This document shows, piece by piece, positions 1 through 6,941 of a stretch of DNA of 11,483 bases. The translations under genes were made by a program, and so were the position numbers. How positions within the stretch are numbered: the stretch's first letter is position 1; the number at the start of each line of letters is the position of its first letter. The notes beneath the pieces are model-generated. The model ran no database searches. It was given only the letters and a program-made list of their open reading frames with translations, and was not told the origin of the DNA. This stretch comes from Candidatus Bathyarchaeota archaeon (GTDB lineage: Archaea > Thermoproteota > Bathyarchaeia > TCS64), in contig WJIV01000109.1 in NCBI GenBank assembly GCA_014730055.1, positions 1-11,483 on the forward strand. Direction: 5' to 3'.

Positions 1-1028
1 ACTGAACTCACAGCCTTGTCGGTCGCCTCGAAAAGTGGCTCAACTAAGGGTGCTACTACATGTTCCATTCCTTGCTTTATCGCAACCGCGTGTAGGGGTA
101 CACCAAACTTGTTGGCTGCTTCTTCTATCTTGTACTTCTCGACTCCTGGTCCTCCAATCGCTGCACCGACCCCTTCAGCAATCTCACCGACTTCCTCGCC
201 CTCAAGTTTACCGGCAGCGTCTACGGTTATGAGCATCTTCACCTTGTTCTCGTTCAGAATGTTAGTAACGGCATCTCCAGGCTTCCCAACGGTCCCACCT
301 GGTCCCTGTGCCTTTGTAATTATGAGTTTTCTGCCCTCAAACTCAACCTCAGCGGCCACCATTTCCTTAGCGATTTCTCTGGTCTCAGCTCCATTGATTA
401 GTTTGGCTGCTACAATTGGACCAACGCCATCCCCTATGGGTATTCCATCTTTGAAGGCCTGTAAGGCTGCGCTGTAGGCCTCTATCTGTTGTAGTATCAT
501 TGGTAGGATCATGTGAATCTGCATGATTATGTAGATGTTCATGGTCTTCTTGCCCATCAGGTAATAGTGACGGATGACCTTGTAGAAGACGTTGAGCGCC
601 AGTGAGGCCTCAAGCAAGTTTTCAAGGTTGTTCCTCTGGGGCTCAGTTGCGTTCGGTGCCATTGATTCCACCTCTTTTTCGAAGGTGGATTCTCGAACGT
701 TCAGGATGTTTCCAAACTTGTTTACTATGCCTGCTGGGTCCATATCCACTGGCGGTATCAGGAAGTGCTCCATGAACCTTTCAACCATGGGTGTGGGGTC
801 TCTGTTTGGGCTTCCAAGTTCCTTTATTGTGTCTATGCTTGTCTGTTTTCCCTTATCTCTGAGTCCCTTGATCTTACGCAGGGTTGACTCTATCTGACGT
901 AGCATGGTCATGGCCTGGATCCTCTGCGCATAGAATAGGTAGATTATAAAGGCGAAGCTGAAGATCGTCTGTATTATGGTACCTATCTCGCTGTCTTGTG
1001 GTATTAACTGTCCAAGCATTTGAAACAT
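1..1028 (-). CDS. DUF1512 family membrane-anchored protein (3' end beyond window)
   Basis: I translated this from the reverse strand: 342 uninterrupted codons from ATG at 1028 to the window edge, with no stop reached. One hydrophobic span lies at about residues 16-34, followed by a basic, helical stretch (RQIESTLRKIKGLRDKG, 44-60), so the protein is probably anchored with a cytoplasmic body. The body carries glycine-rich motifs I associate with the archaeal DUF1512 family: GDGVGPIVAAKL (199-210), GPGGTVGKPGDAV (242-254) and GVGAAIGGPGVEKYK (286-300), plus NNLENLLEASLALNV (133-147). The family is about 370 residues long as I recall, so only a short tail should be missing. Its function is unknown to me. 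It diverges from an ABC transporter operon and may share control with it. ATG at 1028 was chosen because a TATA-like box lies about 36 nt upstream; a second in-frame ATG at 1019 is possible. Confidence 0.85.
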   Translation of the reverse strand, partial: MFQMLGQLIPQDSEIGTIIQTIFSFAFIIYLFYAQRIQAMTMLRQIESTLRKIKGLRDKGKQTSIDTIKELGSPNRDPTPMVERFMEHFLIPPVDMDPAGIVNKFGNILNVRESTFEKEVESMAPNATEPQRNNLENLLEASLALNVFYKVIRHYYLMGKKTMNIYIIMQIHMILPMILQQIEAYSAALQAFKDGIPIGDGVGPIVAAKLINGAETREIAKEMVAAEVEFEGRKLIITKAQGPGGTVGKPGDAVTNILNENKVKMLITVDAAGKLEGEEVGEIAEGVGAAIGGPGVEKYKIEEAANKFGVPLHAVAIKQGMEHVVAPLVEPLFEATDKAVSS

Positions 1029-1060
1029 TGAATTCACTGCTGTTGATAGCAAGCTATTGG

Positions 1061-1070
1061 TTATAAATAT
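1061..1070 (-). promoter_or_regulatory. TATA box of DUF1512 gene
   Basis: On the minus strand this reads ATATTTATAA, centred about 37 nt before the ATG at 1028. With the usual archaeal spacing, transcription would start near 1038-1040, leaving a leader of about ten bases. No Shine-Dalgarno site precedes the ATG, which fits a leaderless or very short-leader mRNA. Confidence 0.5.
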
Positions 1071-1133
1071 TCGCTTAAAAGTTAGCTCTATAAGCGGTCA
1101 GATTGATTCTCACTTAAATACCCGTTGAAAGTC

Positions 1134-1142
1134 TTTTTAAAT
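1134..1142 (+). promoter_or_regulatory. TATA box of permease-ATPase operon
   Basis: TTTTTAAAT is centred about 27 nt upstream of the ATG at 1165, the spacing expected between an archaeal TATA box and the transcription start. The ATG would then be at or next to the 5' end of the mRNA. The absence of a GGAGG-like site before this ATG supports leaderless translation of the first gene. Confidence 0.55.
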
Positions 1143-1164
1143 TGCCTCTGATCAATGGTTAGAG

Positions 1165-3909
1165 ATGTTCAGGTACGCCATAAAACGTATCATAAGGGGT
1201 AGAAGTTTATTCCTTTCACTTTTCCTAAGCGTGGCCCTAGCTGCAACCTTATTCTCAGGAATACTGCAGGGGGCTGATGCCGTAGGTGTGGCTATACTGG
1301 ACAAGACCCTTGATTCAGCTTATGTAGACATAATATCAAGTTCGCCCGACAAGAACCTCACTGAGACCCATTACTATGATATAGACGAGATACTTGGCGA
1401 TATAGAGGGCATTGACTCCGTTGATCACTTTATCAGGTGGAGGTTTAGAGTTCTTTCACCGCTTCTAAACGGTTCTTTGGATACAGCTGTGCTAGCTATA
1501 CCCCCCGAATCATCTATTTATAACGGACTCTCCGGCGTCGATGATCTAGAAGACGGTAAAATATACATCGACGCCAGCAGCCGTAACGCCACGGAAATAC
1601 TGGAAAGCGGGACCGTAACAATCGCATTTGAAACCTATGCACCCTTTAATCCTCCGGGATTTGAAAATCGTACATTTACTAGAGAAGTAGTCGCTTCAGT
1701 TGGCTTAGATCAGAGAACATTTCTCATAGGAACTGGAAGATACAATATCTACCTGAGGGACCTAATCCGAGGTAGAGAGGAGATGGGTCGAAGACCCAAC
1801 TACAATCTCATCATAATGAGCGAAAATACCCTCCTTGGTATGATTAATCCCATACTCGATGAGAGGAGAAGGCCCGTCGATGACCAGACTACTGATGCAC
1901 TAATTAGGCTCGATCGTGATAATTTAGTTAACCCCTGGGATATCTCAGGGTCAAAGAGAAAGATCGGATTAATTTTAGAGGAGATAAACACAGCGGGTGC
2001 AGAACACTTTTACACTCCAAGAAGTTACCTGACTGAGATTCTGAATACCATTTCATCCCTTTCCAACCAGATGAAAACTAGTACGATGCTTGTTGCTCTC
2101 CCTGTATTCTTCACTGCATGGTATCTGGGGGCCACTGTCTCGGATGTAGTCTATGGCTTGAGGAAAAGGGAGATTGGATTATTATTCACACGGGGTATGA
2201 CTCATAAACAGGTCCTTTACCTGCTTCTCTTTGAGGGGGTTTTCGTAGGGTTACTTGCCTCCGCTACAGGGATAATGCTAGGGGCCCTCTTATTGGTATT
2301 AGTAATTCCCGAGATGAGCTTACTACAAGTCTTTAACAGCGTCTCAATACTTACATTCATAACCAGTGTCATATTCAGTATCGTTCTATCTCTTCTAGCA
2401 GTTTATCGACCAGCTCAGAAAGCTCTTAAGGTCAATGTGGTGGATGCTCTCAGAGAGTATGAGGCTGAGAGGGAGACTCTGGGAGAGTGGCAGTTAGCTT
2501 TGCTCACCTTCTTATTCGGCGCATACAAGATGGGAATGCTCCTAGCTGGTTTGACCGTGGAGCAGTTTAGACCAGACTCAGGCAACCTGATCGTAAATCT
2601 ACTCTACAATACTTGGTGGGGAACAGATTACCTATTAGGATTTATCGCACCAATACTGTTCCTCTGGGGATTTGTAAACCTCTTCTTGATGTTCATACCC
2701 AGCTTCCAGACCATGCTCGGGAGAGTCGCTGGTATATTTGTGGGAGATTCATCAAAATTCGCAGCCCTCAGCAGTAAGAGAAATCTCAGGAAGACCGCAG
2801 CAGCAACCTTCATGGTCGCACTGATAATAGGGTATGGAACAACCGTAGTGGGCAACGTATCAAGCACTACAGATTTCATGGAACAGGCAGTCCGACTAAC
2901 AGTCGGAGCAGACGCCTCAGTCTGGCTATTCGAAGGGGATGATATTGCCACTCTCTCTGAGAGAATCTCCGCAATCCCCGGGGTAGAGGCGTTGGCAAAT
3001 GAGACCCACTTTAGCCCTGAGAGCAGTCTCGGGGATACCCCAATCAGAGCTATTGACCCACTGGACTGGTATCAGGTCGCATATATTGACAATAACTGGA
3101 TAGATGATCCTGAACAGGTATTCCAGGATATGTCCGATGATCCTGCAGGGGGGATAATGGAGAAAGGAGCTGCTGATAGACTTGGAATAGATGTGGGAGA
3201 CGTCTTCCTCGTAAAGCTGAGGAGTAAGCTCTTCCCAATCAAGATAGTCGGGCTATTCGGTAAGGAGCCTACGGAATACTGGACCCTACAGAACCCTACA
3301 GTCTATGTCAACGAGGAATTCCTAGAGAATGTCAGAAAGAAAACAATTGAAAAAAGAAGGTTCCTCGTCAAACTGGCACCTGGCACAGACTTAGATCAGT
3401 TTAAGACAGAAGTGGAGGACGTCGACTGGGATATAGAGAGGGTTGACGTGACTGAACTACAGCTTGAGAAATCCTTGAACAACATATACCTCGCTGGACC
3501 GAGGCGTATAGAGGAACTAGGCAGCTATATGGCGGGGCTCGTGGCAAGCGTTGGTGTAGCCCTGATCGTATTTACAGTTATGCGGAGTAGAAACAAGGAG
3601 TTCACAATTATGTCCATTAGAGGGTTCAGCCCTAGCCAGCTTGGAACAACTATGCTGGTCGAAAATCTTGGTATGAACACCTTCGCGATCATACTTGGTG
3701 TAATAGTTGGGTATATCAATCTGTATGGTCAGACTGAGCTATTCAATCAAGTTCTATCTGTTAGCATTGAGAGAAGAATCGTCTTTCCCTTATCTGCACA
3801 GTTAAATCTCTTAATTATAATCGGATTATTACTAGTTGCCACGGTAATTCCGATAATATTGACAGTGCGGAGGATATCGAGGAAACCGGACTTAAACCTG
3901 GAGGAATAA
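1165..3909 (+). CDS. FtsX/MacB-type ABC transporter permease, duplicated FtsX domain
   Basis: A 914-residue integral membrane protein, the membrane component of a MacB/LolCDE-like ABC system. The layout seen is: membrane span at about 15-35; a large external domain at about 36-300; spans near 306-332, 348-382 and 395-414 (first FtsX domain, with the typical REIGLLFTRGMTHKQV loop at 335-350); spans near 445-463, 488-511 and 546-564; a second external domain at about 570-780; and spans near 788-806, 832-855 and 880-901 (second FtsX domain, with a parallel NKEFTIMSIRGFSPSQL loop at 810-826). Having two FtsX domains and about ten spans suggests it was formed by duplication and may pair with two ATPase copies. 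Such systems act as mechanotransmitters or extract lipids, lipoproteins or peptides rather than classic import. The substrate cannot be told. The ATPase gene follows after one base, so the two form an operon. I do not recognise the first external domain as a known MacB-type domain. Confidence 0.9.
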   Translation: MFRYAIKRIIRGRSLFLSLFLSVALAATLFSGILQGADAVGVAILDKTLDSAYVDIISSSPDKNLTETHYYDIDEILGDIEGIDSVDHFIRWRFRVLSPLLNGSLDTAVLAIPPESSIYNGLSGVDDLEDGKIYIDASSRNATEILESGTVTIAFETYAPFNPPGFENRTFTREVVASVGLDQRTFLIGTGRYNIYLRDLIRGREEMGRRPNYNLIIMSENTLLGMINPILDERRRPVDDQTTDALIRLDRDNLVNPWDISGSKRKIGLILEEINTAGAEHFYTPRSYLTEILNTISSLSNQMKTSTMLVALPVFFTAWYLGATVSDVVYGLRKREIGLLFTRGMTHKQVLYLLLFEGVFVGLLASATGIMLGALLLVLVIPEMSLLQVFNSVSILTFITSVIFSIVLSLLAVYRPAQKALKVNVVDALREYEAERETLGEWQLALLTFLFGAYKMGMLLAGLTVEQFRPDSGNLIVNLLYNTWWGTDYLLGFIAPILFLWGFVNLFLMFIPSFQTMLGRVAGIFVGDSSKFAALSSKRNLRKTAAATFMVALIIGYGTTVVGNVSSTTDFMEQAVRLTVGADASVWLFEGDDIATLSERISAIPGVEALANETHFSPESSLGDTPIRAIDPLDWYQVAYIDNNWIDDPEQVFQDMSDDPAGGIMEKGAADRLGIDVGDVFLVKLRSKLFPIKIVGLFGKEPTEYWTLQNPTVYVNEEFLENVRKKTIEKRRFLVKLAPGTDLDQFKTEVEDVDWDIERVDVTELQLEKSLNNIYLAGPRRIEELGSYMAGLVASVGVALIVFTVMRSRNKEFTIMSIRGFSPSQLGTTMLVENLGMNTFAIILGVIVGYINLYGQTELFNQVLSVSIERRIVFPLSAQLNLLIIIGLLLVATVIPIILTVRRISRKPDLNLEE
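3900..3904 (+). promoter_or_regulatory. Shine-Dalgarno site of ATPase gene
   Basis: GGAGG overlaps the last codons of the permease gene and lies 6 nt before the ATG at 3911. It is the clearest Shine-Dalgarno site in the window. It fits the archaeal habit of using such sites for downstream operon genes while first genes are leaderless, and it fixes the ATPase start. Confidence 0.85.
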
Positions 3910-3910
3910 G

Positions 3911-4798
3911 ATGAGCATTAGAAACGCGGTAATAGTAAGAGATCTTATAAAAGTATACAAGACTGGAGATATCGAGGTACAGGCACTCCGAGGCGTCAAT
4001 GTAAATGTCAGAAAAGGAGAGATGGTAAGCCTCATAGGGCCCTCCGGATCAGGAAAAACAACTCTTCTAAATATAATTGGTGGCTTGGACCAACCTACGG
4101 CGGGTACAGTAAGAGTATTTGACACAGATCTTTCCAACATGACTCCAGGGGACCTTGTGAACTTTCGACGGACCACTGTAGGGCATGTCTTCCAGAATAT
4201 GAATCTTATACCGACCCTTTCAGCAGCTGAGAACGTTGAGATGCCTATGGCTGCCCTAGGGATACCGGCTAAAAACAGAGAGAGAAAAGTGGAAGAACTA
4301 ATCTCTGTCGTGGGAATGAAAGACAGAATGAACCACAAACCTGGCGAACTCAGCGGAGGAGAGCAGCAAAGAATCGCATTAGCTGCTGCACTTGCCAATG
4401 ATCCACCACTAGTACTCGCAGACGAGCCTACCGGGGAACTTGACACCGAAAACGCACGAATAGTTGTCGAGTACCTGAGAAAGATAAACCAGGAACTCGG
4501 AAAAACCGTAATCATGGTCACCCACGACCCCAACATATCCAGAATATCTGACAGGATACTAAGAATAAACGACGGTATAGTAAAAGCAGATGTAGCACCT
4601 ACACTCACTCAAGAGCAACCAGACTATGGTGAGATGATTAAGAACAGGATAGCCGAGATCGAGGCAAACCTTGAGGCACTGGAAGGGCAATTCAAGGCCG
4701 GTACCTTAACCGGCAACGAGTACGCCGAGAGACAGACGAAATACAAGCAGACAATTGAAGTCCTCAACGACGAGCTACACCGGCTCGGAGTAGTCTAA
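3911..4798 (+). CDS. MacB/LolD-type ABC transporter ATPase with C-terminal extension
   Basis: A 295-residue cytoplasmic ATPase that powers the permease encoded one base upstream. All nucleotide-binding motifs are present: Walker A GPSGSGKTT (43-51), Q-loop glutamine Q95 in FQNMNLIPT, signature LSGGEQQR (147-154), Walker B LVLADE with catalytic E172, D-loop following at about 176-179, and the switch histidine H205 in MVTHD. The sequence NLIPTLSAAENVEMPM after the Q-loop is typical of the MacB/LolD/FtsE group. The core ends near residue 225. Residues of about 238-295 form an added charged helical segment, LEALEGQFKAGTLTGNEY (254-271) followed by ERQTKYKQTIEVLNDEL, resembling a SHOCT-like short helical pair; this likeness is my inference. 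A start at ATG 3911 is supported by GGAGG with 6-nt spacing. A run of T residues follows the stop. Confidence 0.95.
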   Translation: MSIRNAVIVRDLIKVYKTGDIEVQALRGVNVNVRKGEMVSLIGPSGSGKTTLLNIIGGLDQPTAGTVRVFDTDLSNMTPGDLVNFRRTTVGHVFQNMNLIPTLSAAENVEMPMAALGIPAKNRERKVEELISVVGMKDRMNHKPGELSGGEQQRIALAAALANDPPLVLADEPTGELDTENARIVVEYLRKINQELGKTVIMVTHDPNISRISDRILRINDGIVKADVAPTLTQEQPDYGEMIKNRIAEIEANLEALEGQFKAGTLTGNEYAERQTKYKQTIEVLNDELHRLGVV

Positions 4799-4806
4799 TT
4801 AAATTA

Positions 4807-4813
4807 TTTTTTT
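4807..4813 (+). terminator. T-run terminator after ABC operon
   Basis: Seven consecutive T residues begin 9 nt after the stop of the ATPase gene. Archaeal RNA polymerase can stop at such runs without a hairpin. It lies directly before the 3' end of the convergent 5S rRNA gene, so it would also keep operon transcripts from running antisense into that gene. Confidence 0.5.
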
Positions 4814-4819
4814 AAAAGG

Positions 4820-4944
4820 TGGGCCACCAGCTTTCGCGGTTTCGCGTAGCCGAAGACAACACTAATGCCGCGAACGGAGCGTGGTTTAACTTCCGAGTTC
4901 GGAATGGGTTCGGGTGGGTCCCACGCCCTTTGGCCGGCTACCCA
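4820..4944 (-). rRNA. rrf: 5S ribosomal RNA
   Basis: On the minus strand the sequence contains the hallmark 5S core, CCCGAACCCATTCCGAACTC followed by GGAAGTTAAACCACGC. The two ends, TGGGTAGCCGGC (5') and GCTGGTGGCCCA (3'), pair as a 12-bp terminal helix with one mismatch and some G-U pairs. This sets the limits given to within a few bases and a length of about 125 nt, normal for archaeal 5S. No 16S, 23S or other rRNA is near, so the gene is unlinked, as in several archaeal groups. A TATA-like box lies 25 nt upstream. Just beyond the 3' end the minus strand has a short TTTT (4814-4817) that may end the transcript. A plus-strand reading frame across this gene is spurious. Confidence 0.93.
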
Positions 4945-4965
4945 TCCAGTTACATACGAGCTTTT

Positions 4966-4972
4966 CTTTAAA
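4966..4972 (-). promoter_or_regulatory. TATA box of 5S rRNA gene
   Basis: On the minus strand this reads TTTAAAG within CGTTTAAAGAAAAG. It is centred about 25 nt upstream of the predicted 5' end of the 5S rRNA, the expected archaeal spacing. Confidence 0.6.
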
Positions 4973-5016
4973 CGTTTCGGATACCCTTACAAGGAATTTA
5001 TTTCTTGTATTTACCT

Positions 5017-5346
5017 TTATTCCGTTAATTCTCGCTTTTCAGTTAACCGAAACTCAATTACCCAGATTTTCTTTTCAGGTTCCCACTCATCATAAATTGA
5101 CTCCCACTCCTTGACAAATTCCTCAAAAGAATTAAATCCCTCCTTCAAGACTTCTTCTGGAGTTATTTCACCAAGTTTCTGCTGAAAAATCTCCTCTATC
5201 TCTATCAACTCAGGGATAGGATAGTATCCTCTCCTTAGCCTATACATGCTTCCCGTCTTGACCCTCGGCTTTCTAATTCTTCTCGTCTGCGTCTTCTCTC
5301 CCTCAAGAATCTTCTCAAGGTGCTTTTTCCTAAATAGTAGAGCCAA
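5017..5346 (-). CDS. ASCH (PUA-like) domain protein
   Basis: A 109-residue protein that fits the ASCH domain, a PUA-related beta-barrel linked to RNA binding and, in some members, to nucleoside or modified-base chemistry. The diagnostic GxKTxTxR pattern is present as GEKTQTRR (16-23), preceded by the amphipathic LLFRKKHLEKILEG segment (3-16). The end, KKIWVIEFRL (92-101), resembles the last strand of the fold. Between them is an acidic helical insert (about 48-90). The only start in this frame that leaves the N-terminal strand whole is TTG at 5346; a TATA box lies about 26 nt upstream, so translation may be leaderless from TTG. The gene sits between 5S rRNA and tRNA-Trp, which hints at an RNA-related role, but this is only context. 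Its substrate is not predictable. Confidence 0.75.
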   Translation of the reverse strand: MALLFRKKHLEKILEGEKTQTRRIRKPRVKTGSMYRLRRGYYPIPELIEIEEIFQQKLGEITPEEVLKEGFNSFEEFVKEWESIYDEWEPEKKIWVIEFRLTEKRELTE

Positions 5347-5368
5347 TAAGACCCTAAAACTCTTAGAT

Positions 5369-5376
5369 TATTTATA
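5369..5376 (-). promoter_or_regulatory. TATA box of ASCH gene
   Basis: On the minus strand this reads TATAAATA, a near-ideal archaeal TATA box, centred about 26 nt before the TTG start at 5346. The divergent tRNA-Trp box lies only about 20 nt away, so the two promoters share one short region. Confidence 0.6.
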
Positions 5377-5396
5377 GCTATCCAGTAAGGGGTAAC

Positions 5397-5404
5397 TTTA
5401 TATT
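5397..5404 (+). promoter_or_regulatory. TATA box of tRNA-Trp gene
   Basis: TTTATATT is centred about 29 nt upstream of the 5' end of the mature tRNA (5430), in the position expected for the promoter of a singly transcribed tRNA gene. Confidence 0.5.
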
Positions 5405-5429
5405 TTGATATCTATGCAGAATTGTCGGC

Positions 5430-5562
5430 GGGGTCGTGGTCCAGCCTGGCACGACGTTGGGCTCCAGAAAATACAAGAAGCAAACGGATCCGCGAGGAGA
5501 TGACGAGTTTCTGGAGCGGAGACACCCAAATATCGAGGGTTCAAATCCTTCCGACCCCACCA
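5430..5562 (+). tRNA. tRNA-Trp (CCA anticodon) with intron
   Basis: The acceptor stem GGGGTCG (5430-5436) pairs perfectly with CGACCCC (5552-5558), followed by discriminator A (5559) and an encoded CCA (5560-5562). The D-arm runs from 5439 to 5455 with a three-pair stem GTC/GAC. The anticodon stem TTGGG (5457-5461) pairs with CCCAA (5525-5529). The loop holds anticodon CCA at 5464-5466, decoding tryptophan. The variable region is 5 nt. The T-stem GAGGG/CCTTC (5535-5539/5547-5551) encloses TTCAAAT. An intron at 5468-5523 interrupts the gene after position 37. The A73 discriminator and the G1-C72 pair fit archaeal tRNA-Trp. TTTT at 5567-5570 may end transcription. A minus-strand reading frame beginning MVGSEGFEPS across this gene is the familiar spurious frame opposite tRNAs. 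Confidence 0.95.
5468..5523 (+). other. tRNA-Trp intron (position 37/38) with bulge-helix-bulge
   Basis: The ends are set by a canonical bulge-helix-bulge. The anticodon stem is followed by a central 4-bp helix CTCC (5462-5465) / GGAG (5518-5521), a 5' three-base bulge AG^A (5466-5468) and a 3' three-base bulge AC^A (5522-5524), with cuts between the second and third bulge bases as the archaeal splicing endonuclease requires. The intron is 56 nt long. It also holds TTTCTGGAGC (5508-5517), a perfect 10-nt complement of GCTCCAGAAA (5461-5470) across the anticodon, preceded by a box-C-like ATGACGA (5500-5506). The two pairings compete, as expected if the intron also acts as a methylation guide. 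Confidence 0.85.
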
Positions 5563-5684
5563 ATAATTTTCTCCAAAATTAACTTGTTTCTTTCAGGAAA
5601 ATTATTTATCCTCAGGGATTTTTCAAATTTAACCAGATCAAAACATTGGTGCTTTTACGTTTATGACAAATTCCCTTAATTTAT

Positions 5685-6941
5685 TTATTCTTCAGTATCA
5701 TACTGGCTTGGTTTCAATAAGGTAACTAAAACTAGGATAGCCAAAGAGTCTATAAGGAAACTTGCCCAAAAAGGTGTTGATGGAGAGATTTTTTCATATA
5801 GATAGCCTCCAATCCATGATGCGGGGGCAGACAGGACGCTTTTTATTGTCCCTATTATTCCCATTATTTTTCCTCTTTCGCTTGATGGTGTATACTCAAC
5901 TATAAGTGCCTGCCAGAGGGGGCCTCCCTGTGTACCGTATAAGTCTGCTCCTATACCTGATCCCAGGCCATTTAATGTTCTTACAATTGCTAAATGTGTG
6001 AAATTTTTTGATATTGTATATCCAAGAGTCGCAAGCGTCATTGGTATCCTACTGAGAATTACTCCCGTTTTTCTTCCTATGCTGTCGGATATTCTTCCAC
6101 CGGGTATGCTAACTAAGATAGCAGTTAGGTTAGCAATTGCCCCCAGTAGTCCCCACTGAGTGGTTGATAGGCCTATAACCTCGGTAGCATATACAACCGT
6201 ATATGAGGATATTAACCTGAGTGCAAAAGTACTGATTCCCATAATTATTGCCAAGACCCAGATATTTCCAGACAATTCTTTGATATCTTGGAGTAATCCT
6301 TTTCGATTAATTTTCTCTTCTTCTAATGGTGTTTTCACTACCGTCTCTGTGATGTAAATCCATTGAAGCAATATTGAGACCAAGTTAACAAGAACATACG
6401 CAATAAGCATGGTCTTTACCCCTTGGATTAGACCGATCTTATCGATGACAACCCCTCCAATTAAGCTAGTGAATATAAGAGGAAACTCTGTAATGGTTCT
6501 AATAGCGGCGAAGGCAGTGCTCACATTTTCCTTTCGTATCGATTCAGCCAATAACGCACTTGAGGCTGGAGCACTGATTATGGATGCAGATGTCAGAATC
6601 AAGGCTGGAGCTATATGGATCCAGTGGAAAGCGAAGAAAAATATTAGAGTGGAGAGAAGACGTAGAAAAACACTTAAAATTATCACTTTTTTTCGACCCC
6701 ATCGATCTGCTAGAATCCCTCCTGGTATTTGTATTAGTAATTCAGTAAAACTTTGTATTGTAAAAATCAACCCCAAGTCTTGTTTCGAAGCACCTAGTTC
6801 AAGTATATATAGAGCCTGAAAAGGTGTCCATAATGTTCCTATTATCATTGATAGGGTCTGAGTAGTTGTAAGAACAGATACATTTCTAGTCTTGAAGATC
6901 TCTCTTAATACCGAAAGTGTACCCGGACTATCCTTATGCAT
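5685..6941 (-). CDS. Major facilitator superfamily (MFS) transporter
   Basis: A 418-residue membrane protein with about twelve hydrophobic spans, the normal length for MFS secondary transporters. The MFS motif A is present in the loop between spans 2 and 3 as GGILADRWGRKK (74-85) and repeats in the second half as GGRISDSIGRKTG (281-293), showing the two-fold repeat of the superfamily. A charged central loop (about 203-222, KTPLEEEKINRKG) joins the halves. IRTITEFP (147-154) in the first half and TLNGLGSGIGADLYG (322-336) in the second lie in or near spans. It most resembles drug- or multi-substrate exporters of the proton-antiport kind, but the substrate cannot be told. It is a single gene with no partner. 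Its 3' end converges on the tRNA-Trp gene, 122 nt away. The start is ATG at 6941; I see no clear Shine-Dalgarno site. Confidence 0.9.
   Translation of the reverse strand: MHKDSPGTLSVLREIFKTRNVSVLTTTQTLSMIIGTLWTPFQALYILELGASKQDLGLIFTIQSFTELLIQIPGGILADRWGRKKVIILSVFLRLLSTLIFFFAFHWIHIAPALILTSASIISAPASSALLAESIRKENVSTAFAAIRTITEFPLIFTSLIGGVVIDKIGLIQGVKTMLIAYVLVNLVSILLQWIYITETVVKTPLEEEKINRKGLLQDIKELSGNIWVLAIIMGISTFALRLISSYTVVYATEVIGLSTTQWGLLGAIANLTAILVSIPGGRISDSIGRKTGVILSRIPMTLATLGYTISKNFTHLAIVRTLNGLGSGIGADLYGTQGGPLWQALIVEYTPSSERGKIMGIIGTIKSVLSAPASWIGGYLYEKISPSTPFWASFLIDSLAILVLVTLLKPSQYDTEE

Larger units (their letters stand above)
1029..1164. other. Divergent promoter region with dyad
   Basis: This gap separates the starts of the DUF1512 gene (minus) and the permease gene (plus). 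It holds a TATA-like box for each side and, between them, an inverted repeat CGCTTA (1072-1077) / TAAGCG (1091-1096) with a 13-nt spacer. The dyad lies just upstream of the minus-strand box and could be an operator acting on that side, or on both sides. A second AT-rich box CTTAAATA (1113-1120) points toward the permease gene. Confidence 0.5.

Noticed and set aside
16..897. Plus-strand reading frames at 16-477 and 592-897
   Set aside because: They lie opposite the DUF1512 gene, whose minus-strand translation carries conserved motifs without a stop; the plus-strand proteins are serine- and proline-rich with no family likeness.
3892..4608. A 238-codon minus-strand frame
   Set aside because: It lies opposite the ABC ATPase gene, which has every nucleotide-binding motif; the opposing translation is a composition-driven shadow.
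4865..5114. Plus-strand frames over the 5S rRNA
   Set aside because: They cross the antisense of a clear 5S rRNA and the end of the ASCH gene and show no protein family features.
5378..5679. Frames on both strands over the tRNA-Trp gene
   Set aside because: The minus-strand frame begins MVGSEGFEPS, the well-known spurious product opposite tRNA T-arms; the plus-strand frame reads through the tRNA and its intron.
6160..6819. Plus-strand frames at 6160-6357 and 6409-6819
   Set aside because: They are shadows of the MFS transporter gene, whose minus-strand product has twelve spans and two copies of motif A.
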